A DNA stretch of 64,000 nt, taken from assembly GCF_030852425.1 (NCBI RefSeq), contig NZ_NSDM01000006.1, positions 62,001-126,000 on the forward strand, read 5' to 3'. The DNA comes from Saccharothrix longispora (lineage in GTDB: Bacteria > Actinomycetota > Actinomycetes > Mycobacteriales > Pseudonocardiaceae). Position numbers and translations under genes: made by a program. This document shows, one piece after another, positions 24,947 to 33,326 of this stretch; within the stretch, counting starts at the first letter, position 1, and every line of letters begins with the position of its first letter. The notes below the pieces were generated by a model, which ran no database searches, had not been told where the DNA came from, and worked only from the letters and a program-made list of their open reading frames with translations.

Positions 24947-25215
24947 TCGCGCGCCGGGGTCGCGGCGCGGCGGGCGGGCGCCGCCGGAACAATTAACAGA
25001 AGTGTCTCGAATGGGTCGGACAATCCGGCCGGACGCTCGACCGTACCCCACGCCGAAGTGGGCACAAAATACCACGATGCGTCATCGGCGATCGTCCGCA
25101 CATTGGTGCGAAAGTATGACAGTGGTCTAGTCAATAGGCCGTTCGGAGCAGTCTTGATTACCGTTCCCTGCGGACGGCACCCTGATCGACAGCGGCCCTG
25201 ACGTGCCTTTAGAGT
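24947..25215 (+). other. Long AT-richer leader region before the prenylindole genes, with a possible 39-codon leader ORF
   Basis: No real gene is evident in this stretch, which is clearly less GC-rich than its surroundings. An ATG at 25011 opens a 39-codon frame ending at TAG 25128-25130 with Trp at residues 17 and 32. Because the genes beyond include tryptophanase, a TnaC-like Trp-sensing leader comes to mind, but ribosome-site and codon support are weak and the predicted promoter lies downstream of it. I regard it as a speculation only. Confidence 0.2.
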
Positions 25216-25272
25216 GCCCTACGTCACGCTAGGGCCGACCGGTGGACAAGATTGGTTCGCCTAGCGTAACTT
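25216..25272 (+). promoter_or_regulatory. Promoter and paired operator-like half-sites for the prenyltransferase/tryptophanase genes
   Basis: TGGACA (25243-25248) and TAACTT (25267-25272), 18 bases apart, form a plausible promoter. TCACGCTAGG (25224-25233) upstream and CCTAGCGTAA (25260-25269), its near-exact reverse complement, overlapping the -10, form a widely spaced inverted pair. The upstream half is also inside GCCCTA-N8-TAGGGC (25216-25235). The layout suggests cooperative repressor binding. Confidence 0.45.
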
Positions 25273-25303
25273 TCGGTTCGCACCCCACGAGGAGAACCCC
25301 GCC

Positions 25304-26398
25304 TTGGACCCTCACAACGTTTCCGTACGCGATTTCACAGGCCGCCAGCTGAGCGCGATCCTGCATTCTGTGGGCATTACCGGAAACACCGTCAAGTCCG
25401 TCGGCCTGCTCGCGGAGACCCTGGGTCCCGGGGGTCTGCACCCGATTTCCGAGAACCCCGCCTGGCCCTCCGGCGTGGCCGACGACCACTCCCCCGTCGA
25501 GTTCTCCGCGGCCTTCGAGGCGGACCGGCCGCCGACCGTCCGCGCGATCGTGGAGACCAGCGCCACCAGGCCGTCCAGGTCGGCCAACGTCTCGGCCGCG
25601 CTCGCCGCGCTCGACCGGCTCCGACGCCGGGAGTCCCTCGACACGACGCGCTTCGACGCCGTCCGCGACCTGTTCCTCCCGGCACGCCTGGAACACGATT
25701 TCGCGTTCTGGTACTCGCTGGTCTTCCGGGCCGGCGCGGCACCCGCCGTGAAGGTGTACTTCAACCCCGAAGTGCGCGGTCCGGAAGCGGCCGGCGGATT
25801 GGTCCGGGAAGCGCTCGGCCGAACCGGTTTCGCCGCCGGTTTCCCGGTCCTGCGCGACCACGCGGTGACCCGTCCCGGGCTCGACACGTATTCCTTCTTC
25901 GCGCTCGACCTGCTCGACCCGCGGCAGGCCCGGGTCAAGGTGTACGTCTCGCACCAGAGCGCCGGGGTAACCGAAGTCACGCGCGCGGCCAAAGCCGCCC
26001 ACGGCGTCGACGTGGACAGGGTGCCCGACTTCTGCCTGCTCACCGGCGGCCGCACGGAGGCGTTCGACGGGCGCCCGCTGATTTCCAGCTACACGTTCCT
26101 GGACGGCGACGTCGCCGCCCCCAGCGGGTATTCCCTGTACGTGCCCATCAGGGACTACGTCGCGGACGACGAGGAAGCCCGCAGGCGCGTGCTCCAGGTC
26201 ATGGCGAAGTACGGCCTCGACCCCGCCCAGTTCGACAACGCCCTGCGCGCCGTCGCCAGGCGCCCGCTCGACGAGGGCGTCGGCCTGATCGCGCACGTGT
26301 CGCTGCGCATGGGCAGGCCGCGCCCCGGCATCACCGTGTACCTGTCGTCCGAGGCGTACGACGTGGCGTCCCCGCGCCCGGTCAGCCTGGTTGTCTAG
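25304..26398 (+). CDS. DMATS/ABBA-type indole (tryptophan) prenyltransferase
   Basis: A 364-aa aromatic prenyltransferase predicted to attach a dimethylallyl group from DMAPP to the indole ring of tryptophan. The family pattern is seen in the N-terminal GGLHPISENPAWPSGVADDHSPVEFS region, then repeated basic/aromatic strands that hold the diphosphate (FWYSLVFRAG, VKVYFNPEV, ARVKVYVSHQ, SYTFLDGD, YSLYVPIRDYV, GITVYLSSEAY). Metal-binding DDxxD motifs are absent, as normal for this fold. The start is a TTG at 25304 nine bases after GAGGAG. The tryptophanase gene follows 9 bases later. Bacterial tryptophan dimethylallyltransferases of the IptA type have this context; the ring position prenylated cannot be read. 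Confidence 0.85.
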   Translation: MDPHNVSVRDFTGRQLSAILHSVGITGNTVKSVGLLAETLGPGGLHPISENPAWPSGVADDHSPVEFSAAFEADRPPTVRAIVETSATRPSRSANVSAALAALDRLRRRESLDTTRFDAVRDLFLPARLEHDFAFWYSLVFRAGAAPAVKVYFNPEVRGPEAAGGLVREALGRTGFAAGFPVLRDHAVTRPGLDTYSFFALDLLDPRQARVKVYVSHQSAGVTEVTRAAKAAHGVDVDRVPDFCLLTGGRTEAFDGRPLISSYTFLDGDVAAPSGYSLYVPIRDYVADDEEARRRVLQVMAKYGLDPAQFDNALRAVARRPLDEGVGLIAHVSLRMGRPRPGITVYLSSEAYDVASPRPVSLVV

Positions 26399-26407
26399 GA
26401 GTTCGCA

Positions 26408-27775
26408 GTGCCCATCATGGAGCCGTACCGCATCAAGGTCGTGGAGCCGATCCCGATCACCACGCGAGAGCACCGCGAACGGGCGCTCGCCGCCGCCGGG
26501 TACAACCCGTTCAACCTCGCCGCCGCCGACGTGACGATCGACCTGCTCAGCGACTCGGGCACCGGCGCCCTGTCGGCGGAGCAGCAGTCCGCCGGGCTGC
26601 GCGGTGACGAGACCTACGCGGGCGCGCGCTCCTACTACCGGTTCCGCGACGTGGTGGAGGACCTGACCGGCTACCCGCACCTGTGGCCCGTGCACCAGGG
26701 TCGCGCGGCCGAGCGCATCCTGTTCACCGCGTTGCTCGAGCCCGGCCAGGTCTGCGTCAGCAACACCCACTTCGACACCACGCGCGCGAACGTCGAGATC
26801 CTCGGCGGCCAGGCCGTCGACCTGCCGTGCCAGGCCGCCAAGGACCTCGACAGCGACGCGCCGTTCAAGGGCGACATCGACCTGGACGCGCTGGAGGCCG
26901 TGCTCTCCGGTCCCCAGGACGTCGCCCTGGTGCTCATGACCATCACCAACAACGGCGGCGGCGGCCAGCCGGTGTCGATGGGGAACCTCAAGGCCGCGGC
27001 GGCCATCGCCCGGCGGCACGGCGTGCCGTTCTTCCTCGACGCCGCGCGCTTCGCCGAGAACGCCTGGCTCGTCACCCAGCGGGAGCCCGGCTACACCGAC
27101 CGCACGCCGCGCGAGGTGGCCGAGGAGGCGTTCCGGATCTCCGACGGCTGCGTGGCGAGCCTGAAGAAGGACGCGATCGTCCACATCGGAGGGTTGCTGG
27201 CGGTCAAGGACCCCGAGCTGGCGCAGAAGTGCGAGCTGCTGCTCATCGCCACCGAGGGGTTCCGCACCTACGGCGGGCTCGCCGGGCGCGACCTGGAGAT
27301 GCTGGCCCAGGGCCTGCTGGAGGTCACCGAGCCGTCGTACCTGCGGGCCCGCGCGGAAGCGACGGCGTACGTGGCGGACCTCGCCGCCGCCGCCGGCGTG
27401 GACAGCGTCCGGCCGACCGGCGTGCACGCCGTGTACCTCAACGCCGGCCGGCTGCTGCCGCACCTCCCGCCGGCGCGGTTCCCGGGGTTCGCCCTGGCGA
27501 CCGAGCTGTACCTGGCGGGCGGCATCCGGTGCGCCGAACTGGGCTCGCTCTACCTGGGCGAGCTGGACGACGGGGGGAACCTGCTCAAGGCCGCGCCGTA
27601 CGAGCTGGTCCGCCTGGCCATCCCGCGCCGCGTCTACACCCAGAGCCACCTGGAGTACGTCGGCGAGGTCCTGGCCGGGATCGCGCAGGACCCGGAGCGG
27701 GTCCCCGGCTACCGGCTGACCCACGCCCCGCCCCTGCTGCGCCACTTCAACTGCCGCCTGGAACCCGTGTCCTGA
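26408..27775 (+). CDS. tnaA: Tryptophanase (tryptophan indole-lyase)
   Basis: A PLP-dependent beta-eliminating lyase of 455 aa, releasing indole, pyruvate and ammonia from tryptophan, or here more likely prenylindole from prenyltryptophan. Evidence: HQGRAAERILF, NTHFDTTRANVEILGG, the cofactor Asp in PFFLDAARFAENAW, and the PLP-binding Lys in CVASLKKDAIVHIGG; the C-terminal EYVGEVL and LRHFNCRLEPV close the fold. The GTG at 26408 follows AGGAG at the right distance; an ATG at 26417 is possible. Tightly linked to the prenyltransferase, so the pair forms one pathway. No flavin monooxygenase, found in some related loci, is next to it. Confidence 0.92.
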   Translation: MPIMEPYRIKVVEPIPITTREHRERALAAAGYNPFNLAAADVTIDLLSDSGTGALSAEQQSAGLRGDETYAGARSYYRFRDVVEDLTGYPHLWPVHQGRAAERILFTALLEPGQVCVSNTHFDTTRANVEILGGQAVDLPCQAAKDLDSDAPFKGDIDLDALEAVLSGPQDVALVLMTITNNGGGGQPVSMGNLKAAAAIARRHGVPFFLDAARFAENAWLVTQREPGYTDRTPREVAEEAFRISDGCVASLKKDAIVHIGGLLAVKDPELAQKCELLLIATEGFRTYGGLAGRDLEMLAQGLLEVTEPSYLRARAEATAYVADLAAAAGVDSVRPTGVHAVYLNAGRLLPHLPPARFPGFALATELYLAGGIRCAELGSLYLGELDDGGNLLKAAPYELVRLAIPRRVYTQSHLEYVGEVLAGIAQDPERVPGYRLTHAPPLLRHFNCRLEPVS

Positions 27776-27812
27776 GCGGACGGGGCCTCCGCGCCCCCGC
27801 CACGCGGGAACG

Positions 27813-28088
27813 TCAGGCGGGCCGGTCGCCGATCGTGCCGCGGTCCGGTCGGACGCCGCCGTCCGACCGGACCAGCACGGCGGCGTCGGGCACGGCCGAC
27901 CGGGTCCCGACGAGCGGCGCGAGGGTGGACGAGGTCGGCCTGGGGACCGCGGGCGACCGCGCTTCCCAGGAGTCGGCCTGCTCCAGGACCGGCAGCGCCG
28001 GCGCGCCACCGCGTGTCGGGGCGAGGTCGTCGAGCCGCGCCGGCAGGGCGTCCCGGACGTACCGCTCGGCGCATTCCGGGGCCGGGAA
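27813..28088 (-). pseudogene. Open frame with coding-like base use but no start codon (gene remnant?)
   Basis: On the minus strand a frame runs from a TGA at 28203-28205 to the TGA at 27813-27815. From about 28088 downwards its third codon positions are about 95% G or C against roughly 60% at second positions, the signature of real genes here, whereas the part above 28088 does not show this. It reads FPAPECAERYVRDALPAR at the start and contains no usable ATG, GTG or TTG near the beginning. I do not recognise the product. Most likely a 5'-truncated remnant; chance cannot be excluded. Confidence 0.35.
27842..27873. terminator. 13-bp perfect hairpin downstream of tryptophanase
   Basis: GGTCCGGTCGGAC and its exact reverse complement around a 6-base loop, 66 bases after the tnaA stop. 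Probably the terminator of the prenylindole operon; it also lies within the remnant frame on the other strand. Confidence 0.55.
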
Positions 28089-28117
28089 TCGTCGGACCCC
28101 GTCGGTAGGATCGAGAA

Positions 28118-28144
28118 CAGGGGTCCCCTGGGCGGGGACCCCTG
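28118..28144 (-). terminator. 11-bp perfect hairpin after the conservon
   Basis: CAGGGGTCCCC and GGGGACCCCTG around the loop TGGGC, 74 bases beyond the stop of the GTPase gene in its direction of transcription. Confidence 0.7.
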
Positions 28145-28217
28145 CGGAGCGTTCACCCGACCGGCGCGTTCCTGGGCGGTAGTGTCCCGGGTCGGCGTCC
28201 CGTCAGGCCGGCACGGC

Positions 28218-28811
28218 TCAGGCCATCGCGTCGAGCCGGTCCATCGTGTGCTGGATCAGGCTGATCAGCACCGACTTCGCCGACTCGCGATCCCGCGCGT
28301 CGCACAGCACGAGCGGGATCGCGGCGTCCACGTCGAGGGCCCGGCGGACCTCCTCGACCTCGTAGTTGTGGGCTCCCTCGAAGCAGTTCACGGCGATGAT
28401 GAACGGGATGCCGCGACGCTCGAAGAAGTCGATCGACGGGAAGCTGCTGTCCAGCCGCCGGGTGTCGACGAGGATGACCGCGCCGATCGCCCCGAAGGCG
28501 AGCTCGTCCCACATGAACCAGAAGCGGTTCTGGCCGGGGGTGCCGAACAGGTACAGCACCACCTCCGGGTTGATGGTGATGCGACCGAAGTCCAGGGCGA
28601 CCGTGGTGGTCTCCTTGTTCTCCAGCCCGACCACGTCATCGACGCCGACACCGGCCTCGGTGAGCAGCTCCTCGGTGTGCAGCGGGGGGATCTCGCTGAC
28701 CGAGTTGACCATCGTCGTCTTGCCGGTGCCGAACCCCCCGGCGATGACGATCTTGACTGGGGTGGGGACCAGCAGTTCCCCACCCGGCCGCTCAGATTCC
28801 ACGGACACCAT
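28218..28811 (-). CDS. Conservon GTP/ATP-binding protein (CvnD-like)
   Basis: A 197-aa P-loop protein, the small-GTPase-like member of actinomycete 'conservons'. Walker A is GGFGTGKTT (residues about 24-32), a switch-like LYLFGTPGQNRFWFMWDEL gives the G3 motif, and ILVDTRRLD and IIAVNCF (in place of NKxD) follow. Relatives associate with the sensor kinase and the roadblock protein at the membrane and act as a G-protein-like switch in development and secondary metabolism. Last gene of the operon; it overlaps the DUF742 gene by 20 bases. Confidence 0.92.
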   Translation of the reverse strand: MVSVESERPGGELLVPTPVKIVIAGGFGTGKTTMVNSVSEIPPLHTEELLTEAGVGVDDVVGLENKETTTVALDFGRITINPEVVLYLFGTPGQNRFWFMWDELAFGAIGAVILVDTRRLDSSFPSIDFFERRGIPFIIAVNCFEGAHNYEVEEVRRALDVDAAIPLVLCDARDRESAKSVLISLIQHTMDRLDAMA

Positions 28812-29163
28812 CCAGCACAGCCTGCAGCAGGTTCCGGTCCGGCACTTGCGGGACTCGGGCGGGATCTCGGATCACGACGTCACCTCGCTGGATGAGGTCG
28901 CTCAACAGGACCTTGACGACCACCAGGGGGACGTCGAGGTAGGCGGCGACCTCGGCCACGGACAACGGGCGCCGGCAGAGCTCCATGATCTCCAGGTGCT
29001 CGACCGACAGCGCGTCGGGGTCCGACGGCGAGGGCATCGCGCGCACCTGGGTGACCAGGTGCAGTTCGGGGCGCAGCGGACGGGTCCGGCCGCGCACCAT
29101 GGCGTAGGGCCGGACGAGGGGGCCCGCCGCCTCGTCGTACCACCAGTCCTCGCGGGGCGGCAT
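28792..29163 (-). CDS. Conservon DUF742 protein (CvnC-like)
   Basis: A 123-aa DUF742 protein. It begins MPPREDWWYDEAAGPLVRPYAMVRGRTRP, a family hallmark, and contains a winged-helix-like stretch (LCRRPLSVAEVAAYLDVPLVVVKVLLSDLIQRGDV). Such proteins are part of the conservon complex and may bridge to DNA or to the GTPase. Its ATG overlaps the stop of the roadblock gene (ATGA). Confidence 0.92.
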   Translation of the reverse strand: MPPREDWWYDEAAGPLVRPYAMVRGRTRPLRPELHLVTQVRAMPSPSDPDALSVEHLEIMELCRRPLSVAEVAAYLDVPLVVVKVLLSDLIQRGDVVIRDPARVPQVPDRNLLQAVLDGVRGI

Positions 29164-29600
29164 CAGGAAGACCTTCGGGCGGTCGGCAGGCTCGCGGCGG
29201 CTGTCCCGCGCGGCGCCGACGACAGGTAGGTCCCGACCCGCTTGACCAGCATGTTCATCTCGTAGGCGATCATGCCCATGTCCGAGTCCTCTTCGCCCAG
29301 CACGGCCAGGCACGCGCCGTGGCCTGCCGCGGTGACGAAGAGGTAGGCGTGCTCCATCTCCACGATGGTCTGCCGCACGGCGCCACCGCCGAAGTGCCGG
29401 CCGGTGCCGCGGGCCAGGCTCTGGAACGCGGAGGCCATCGCCGACAGGTGGTCCGAGTCGTCCTTCGACAGTCCTGGTGAACGGCCCAGCAGCAGACCGT
29501 CCGCGGAGAGGACCACGGCGTGGCGCGCTCCGACCACCCGGCCGACCAGGTCCTCCAACAACCAGTTCAGCTCGTTGTGCTGGCTGCTCATGTCGTTCAT
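29163..29600 (-). CDS. Conservon roadblock/LC7 protein (CvnB-like)
   Basis: A 145-aa roadblock-fold protein: LNWLLEDLVGRVVGARHAVVLSADGLLLGRS followed by LSAMASAFQSLARGTG and ETAYLF-like strands (EMEHAYLFVTAAGHGACLAVLGEE). Roadblock proteins act as GTPase regulators or scaffolds. The ATG at 29600 follows GGAAAGG. It stands 44 bases after the sensor kinase gene. The last 20 residues are a variable Ala/Ser-rich tail. Confidence 0.92.
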   Translation of the reverse strand: MNDMSSQHNELNWLLEDLVGRVVGARHAVVLSADGLLLGRSPGLSKDDSDHLSAMASAFQSLARGTGRHFGGGAVRQTIVEMEHAYLFVTAAGHGACLAVLGEEDSDMGMIAYEMNMLVKRVGTYLSSAPRGTAAASLPTARRSS

Positions 29601-29644
29601 CGGGTTGCCTTTCCGGTTTCCAGTCGTCCGGCCACTGCTGCTGG

Positions 29645-32116
29645 TCAGGGTTCGAGGTCGTCGCCGGAGGTCCGGCGGGCGTCGCGGGTGCCCCGTTGGA
29701 ACGCCGACAGCCCCTTGCGGACCTTCTCGGCGGACTGCTCGGGATCGACCTCGGTGAGCGGTTCGGGCGAAGGGTGGAAATCGTTGCGCACCAGTTGGGG
29801 CGCCAGGTTCTGCTGGCGGCGCCTGCGTGGCAGTTCGGGTCGACCGCCGGGGCCGGTGCCACCGGCGGCCGGTTCGCCGTTGTTCGCGGGCCGCTCCTCG
29901 GGGGCCCGCTTGCGCTGCGGCAGTTCCAGCTCGCCGCTGCGCTGCGACAGGTCCAGGGTGCCGCTGCGCTTCGGCAGGTCGAGCCCGCCGCTCAGTCGCT
30001 CGACCTCTGGAAGGGGATTCGGGTCGGCTTCGGCGTTGGCTGCCGCCTCGGCCTGGGCCCAGAAGCCCTCCAGGTCGCGGGAGTTGTCGGGAAACCTGGC
30101 GTCTCGCACTGAGTCGTCGCCCTGCTCCGGGATCTCGTGGTAGGTGCGGCGCGGCAGCTGCCGCGTCTCGGCGGGTTCCGTCGCCGTGGTGGGGCCCGCG
30201 ACGATCGAGGACGGGATCAGCACGAGGGCCAGCGTGCCGCCGTAGGGCGACTCGCGCAGCTCGACGTGGATGCCCCGGCGGGCGGCCAGACGTGCGACGA
30301 CGAACAGGCCGAGGCGTGATTCGCCGCGCAGGCGCATCGCGTCGAACTCCGGCGGGTCGGCGAGCATGGCGTTGTGCTGCTCGCGGTCCTCCGGGTTGAT
30401 GCCGAGGCCGTGGTCCTCGATCTCCACCACGATGCCCTGGGGGACCTCGCTCGCGTGGACCTGCACCTGGGAGCGCGGCGAGGAGAACGCGGTGGCGTTG
30501 TCGACCAGTTCGGCGACGAGGTGGATGGTGTCGGCGACGGCCGCGCCGACCAGCGCGGTGTCGGGGATCGGGTTGACCTTCACCCGCACGTACTGCTCGG
30601 TCTCGGCGACGGCGGCGCGCAGCACGTCCTGGAGCCGGACGGGCTTGCGCCACTGCCGCCCGGGCTGCTCGCCGGCCAGGATGATCAGGTTCTCGGCGTT
30701 GCGGCGGGCGCGGGTGGCGAGGTGGTCGAGCTGGAACAGCGCGTCGAGCTGCTCGGGGTTCTCCTCCTCGCGCTCCAGCTTGTCGAGGATCTTGAGCTGG
30801 CGGTGCACGAGCCCCTGGTTGCGGTGGGCGATGTCGAGGAAGACCCGGTTGACGCCTTCGCGGGCCTGGCTCTCCTTCACGGCCGCGGCGACGGCGGTGT
30901 ACTGGGCGGCGTTGAACGCGTCGGCCACCTGGCCGATCTCGTCGCTGCCGTAGTCCAGCGGCGGGACCTCGACCTCGACGTCGACGTGCTTGCCCTCGCG
31001 CAGCCGGTCGACGATGTCGGGCAGGCGCTCGTGGGCCAGGGCGAGCGAGTCCTTCTTCAGCGCCGCGAGGCGGGTGATCAGGGCGCGGTTGACCAGGCGG
31101 TTCGACGTGCGCACCGCGATCAGGATGCCGATGATCACGGCGAGCAGGGCGATGAGGGAGCCGATGAGCACGGTGCGGAACTTGCTCTCGCCGCGGGCCA
31201 TGGTGACCTCGACGGCGTCGGACGCCTGCTCGTCCACCAGGGCGGTCAGCTCGGCCGAGATGGGTCCGCTGAGGTTCTGCCAGTCCTGGAGCGTGCCGGC
31301 CCGGGCCGGGTCGTCGCCGTTCTGGACCAGCCTGTTCTCGAACTCGATCAGCCGCTTCCACGGGTCGCCGTCGACCATGAACTGGTAGTGCTCGCGCGTC
31401 CGCTGGAGGGCGTAGGGGGCGATCGAGTCGTAGGACGAGTGGTAGGCGCCGACCAGGCTCGCGAACTCGACGTGCTCCTCGGGGGTGAACTCGCCCGCGG
31501 CCAGCGCGCCCGAGGCCAGCGAGGTGGCGCGGGACATCCAGTCGGAGGCCTTGAAGTAGTCGGCCGCGGTGATGGCGTTCTGCACCGACTGGTGGTCGGG
31601 CACGATGCGGGCCTGCACGTTGAACAGCGCGTTGCCCGCGTCGAGGACGCTGTTGTAGTACGTGTAGATCTCGGTCTTGGAGGCGCGGCCGGACTCCAGC
31701 GCGGACCGGCGCTGCGGCAGTTGGTCGAGCAGCGCGTTCAGCGCGTTGATCCGGTCGACGATCTCCTGCGGCGCGGAGGACGCCAGTTCCTCGAACGCGG
31801 CGCGCATCTCGGTGACCGAGCGGTCGGTGGCCTGCTGCTGGGCCTCCAGGTCGCTGGTGCCGCGGTCCGGCTGGCTCAGCGCCGTCATGCTCAGCTCGCG
31901 CTCCTTCTGGATCGCGGCGAAGGACTGGACGGCCGGGATGGAGGCGTCCTTGACGCCGGAGGCGACGGCGCGCAGGTAGAAGCCGTCGAAGACGGTGTAG
32001 GAGGAGAACAGGGCCCACATGATGAGCAGGACGATGCTGGGGACGACGACGACGACACCCGTGAGCCGTGAACGGATGGTCTTGTAGTTCGTCTCCGTGG
32101 TGCTCTTCTGCTTCAC
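29645..32116 (-). CDS. Conservon sensor histidine kinase with NIT domain (CvnA-like)
   Basis: An 823-aa membrane kinase. TM1 lies at about residues 20-45 and TM2 at about 312-335, enclosing a nitrate/nitrite-sensor (NIT)-like outside domain with the start KERELSMTALSQP. A HAMP region follows, then HRNQGLVHRQLKILDKLE near residue 434 instead of a classical H-box, and an HATPase domain (VDNATAFSSP near 540, DHGLGI, LGLFVVARLAAR). The C-terminal 180 residues are disordered and rich in Pro/Arg, with three tandem 9-mers of form SG-x-LxL-x-x-R (about 706-733) and further LPRR motifs. Head of the conservon operon. Confidence 0.92.
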   Translation of the reverse strand: MKQKSTTETNYKTIRSRLTGVVVVVPSIVLLIMWALFSSYTVFDGFYLRAVASGVKDASIPAVQSFAAIQKERELSMTALSQPDRGTSDLEAQQQATDRSVTEMRAAFEELASSAPQEIVDRINALNALLDQLPQRRSALESGRASKTEIYTYYNSVLDAGNALFNVQARIVPDHQSVQNAITAADYFKASDWMSRATSLASGALAAGEFTPEEHVEFASLVGAYHSSYDSIAPYALQRTREHYQFMVDGDPWKRLIEFENRLVQNGDDPARAGTLQDWQNLSGPISAELTALVDEQASDAVEVTMARGESKFRTVLIGSLIALLAVIIGILIAVRTSNRLVNRALITRLAALKKDSLALAHERLPDIVDRLREGKHVDVEVEVPPLDYGSDEIGQVADAFNAAQYTAVAAAVKESQAREGVNRVFLDIAHRNQGLVHRQLKILDKLEREEENPEQLDALFQLDHLATRARRNAENLIILAGEQPGRQWRKPVRLQDVLRAAVAETEQYVRVKVNPIPDTALVGAAVADTIHLVAELVDNATAFSSPRSQVQVHASEVPQGIVVEIEDHGLGINPEDREQHNAMLADPPEFDAMRLRGESRLGLFVVARLAARRGIHVELRESPYGGTLALVLIPSSIVAGPTTATEPAETRQLPRRTYHEIPEQGDDSVRDARFPDNSRDLEGFWAQAEAAANAEADPNPLPEVERLSGGLDLPKRSGTLDLSQRSGELELPQRKRAPEERPANNGEPAAGGTGPGGRPELPRRRRQQNLAPQLVRNDFHPSPEPLTEVDPEQSAEKVRKGLSAFQRGTRDARRTSGDDLEP

Positions 32117-32341
32117 AGCGCTCCGCAGCCTCGTCCTCGTTGGCAGGTCAGACGCAGCGCTAGGACCACTGCCTCTTCTTCACCCGATCGGCCACGGAAC
32201 GGTAACACCAGAAGATCATTATTACGAAGAGACAGCGATCACTTGCGCGACGCGACGATGAGGTTACCCAGTCGAGTGATGCCACGAACAGGGGGCCGAT
32301 GTGAACTTCTGAACACCGACCCCCCGACTTTCCCGTTCGGT

Positions 32342-33262
32342 TCACGCCCGGGGAACGGAAACCGCGTCGTACGTCGTCGTGGGCGTGGGCGGGGTGGTGA
32401 AGCGCGCGTTCGGCAGGTACAGCCGGTGACCGAACGAGGCGACCGTCGTGGGCACGTCGAACCGCGGGTCGGTGATCCTGGTCACCGACCTCCCGCCGCT
32501 CCCGTCCCTGGTGAGGCCGAACACCGCCACGGTGTTCAGCCTGTTCTGCACCACGTGGAGGGTCCGCCCCTCGACGAGGAGGCCGTCACCGTTCGTCAGC
32601 ACCTCGCCGCCCAGGTCGACGAGATCGGTCACGCCGGTCCTCTTGTCCACCCGGTGCAGTTGGCCGGTGTTGCTCTGGACGATCAGCAGCGCTTTGCCGT
32701 CCGGGGTCTCCGCGATCCCGTTCGCGTTGTTCACGCCGGGGGTGAGCACGAAGTCGCCGGTGAGCGGAATCGGGGTGTGCGACTCGGGCAGGGCGCCGAA
32801 CCGGCCGAAAGGGATCTTGTACAGCACGGACTTGCGCGAGTCGGTGAAGTAGGCGGCCTCGTCGGTGATCACCACGTCGTTGACGAACGTGTCGCTCCCG
32901 GCGAAGTGGTAACTCCTGAGGATCTCTCCTGTTCTCGCGTCGACCACCCGGCCGTCGCCCCCGGCGCCACCCGCCACGAACAGCCGCTCGCGCCGATCGA
33001 CCTTCAAACCGACCGACGCCGTGCCGGGCCCCTGGCTGAACACCTCGCCCCGCCCGGTGCGGAGGTCGACCCGGAACAGGTCGCCGTCGGCCCGCGACCC
33101 GAAGTACGCGGTGGGCGCGTCCCCGATCGCGATGCCCTCCGGCAGGAACCCGTCGGGGAGGGGGAACCCGGAGGGGAACGCGTGCGCTGCGGTGGCGGGC
33201 GCGGCGGTGACGAGGGAGACCCCCAGCACCACGGCGGCCAGCGCACCGAGTGTGCGAGACAT
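32342..33262 (-). CDS. Secreted SMP-30/NHL-type beta-propeller protein
   Basis: A 306-aa exported protein. After a signal peptide (TLGALAAVVLGVSLVTAAPATAA) come six or so propeller blades typical of SMP-30/gluconolactonase-like folds: GDLFRVDLRTGRGEVF, GDGRVVDARTGEIL, SVLYKIPFG, GQLHRVDKRTGVTDLV, NTVAVFGLTRD. It may bind a metal in the centre, but no lactonase assignment can be made. The ATG at 33262 is preferred, with AGGAG just upstream; an in-frame GTG lies 6 bases before. About 225 bases separate it from the conservon. Confidence 0.8.
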   Translation of the reverse strand: MSRTLGALAAVVLGVSLVTAAPATAAHAFPSGFPLPDGFLPEGIAIGDAPTAYFGSRADGDLFRVDLRTGRGEVFSQGPGTASVGLKVDRRERLFVAGGAGGDGRVVDARTGEILRSYHFAGSDTFVNDVVITDEAAYFTDSRKSVLYKIPFGRFGALPESHTPIPLTGDFVLTPGVNNANGIAETPDGKALLIVQSNTGQLHRVDKRTGVTDLVDLGGEVLTNGDGLLVEGRTLHVVQNRLNTVAVFGLTRDGSGGRSVTRITDPRFDVPTTVASFGHRLYLPNARFTTPPTPTTTYDAVSVPRA

Positions 33263-33326
33263 GACCACTCCTTCACGGTTGAGTCCGCCGCGAGTCTTCC
33301 GCGACGGGCGGCGCGGGGAGAAGGCC

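Noticed and set aside
29163-32018. Very long frame overlapping the sensor kinase in another phase
   Set aside because: Only its end (the roadblock gene from 29600 down) is real; the rest is a shadow of the kinase gene.
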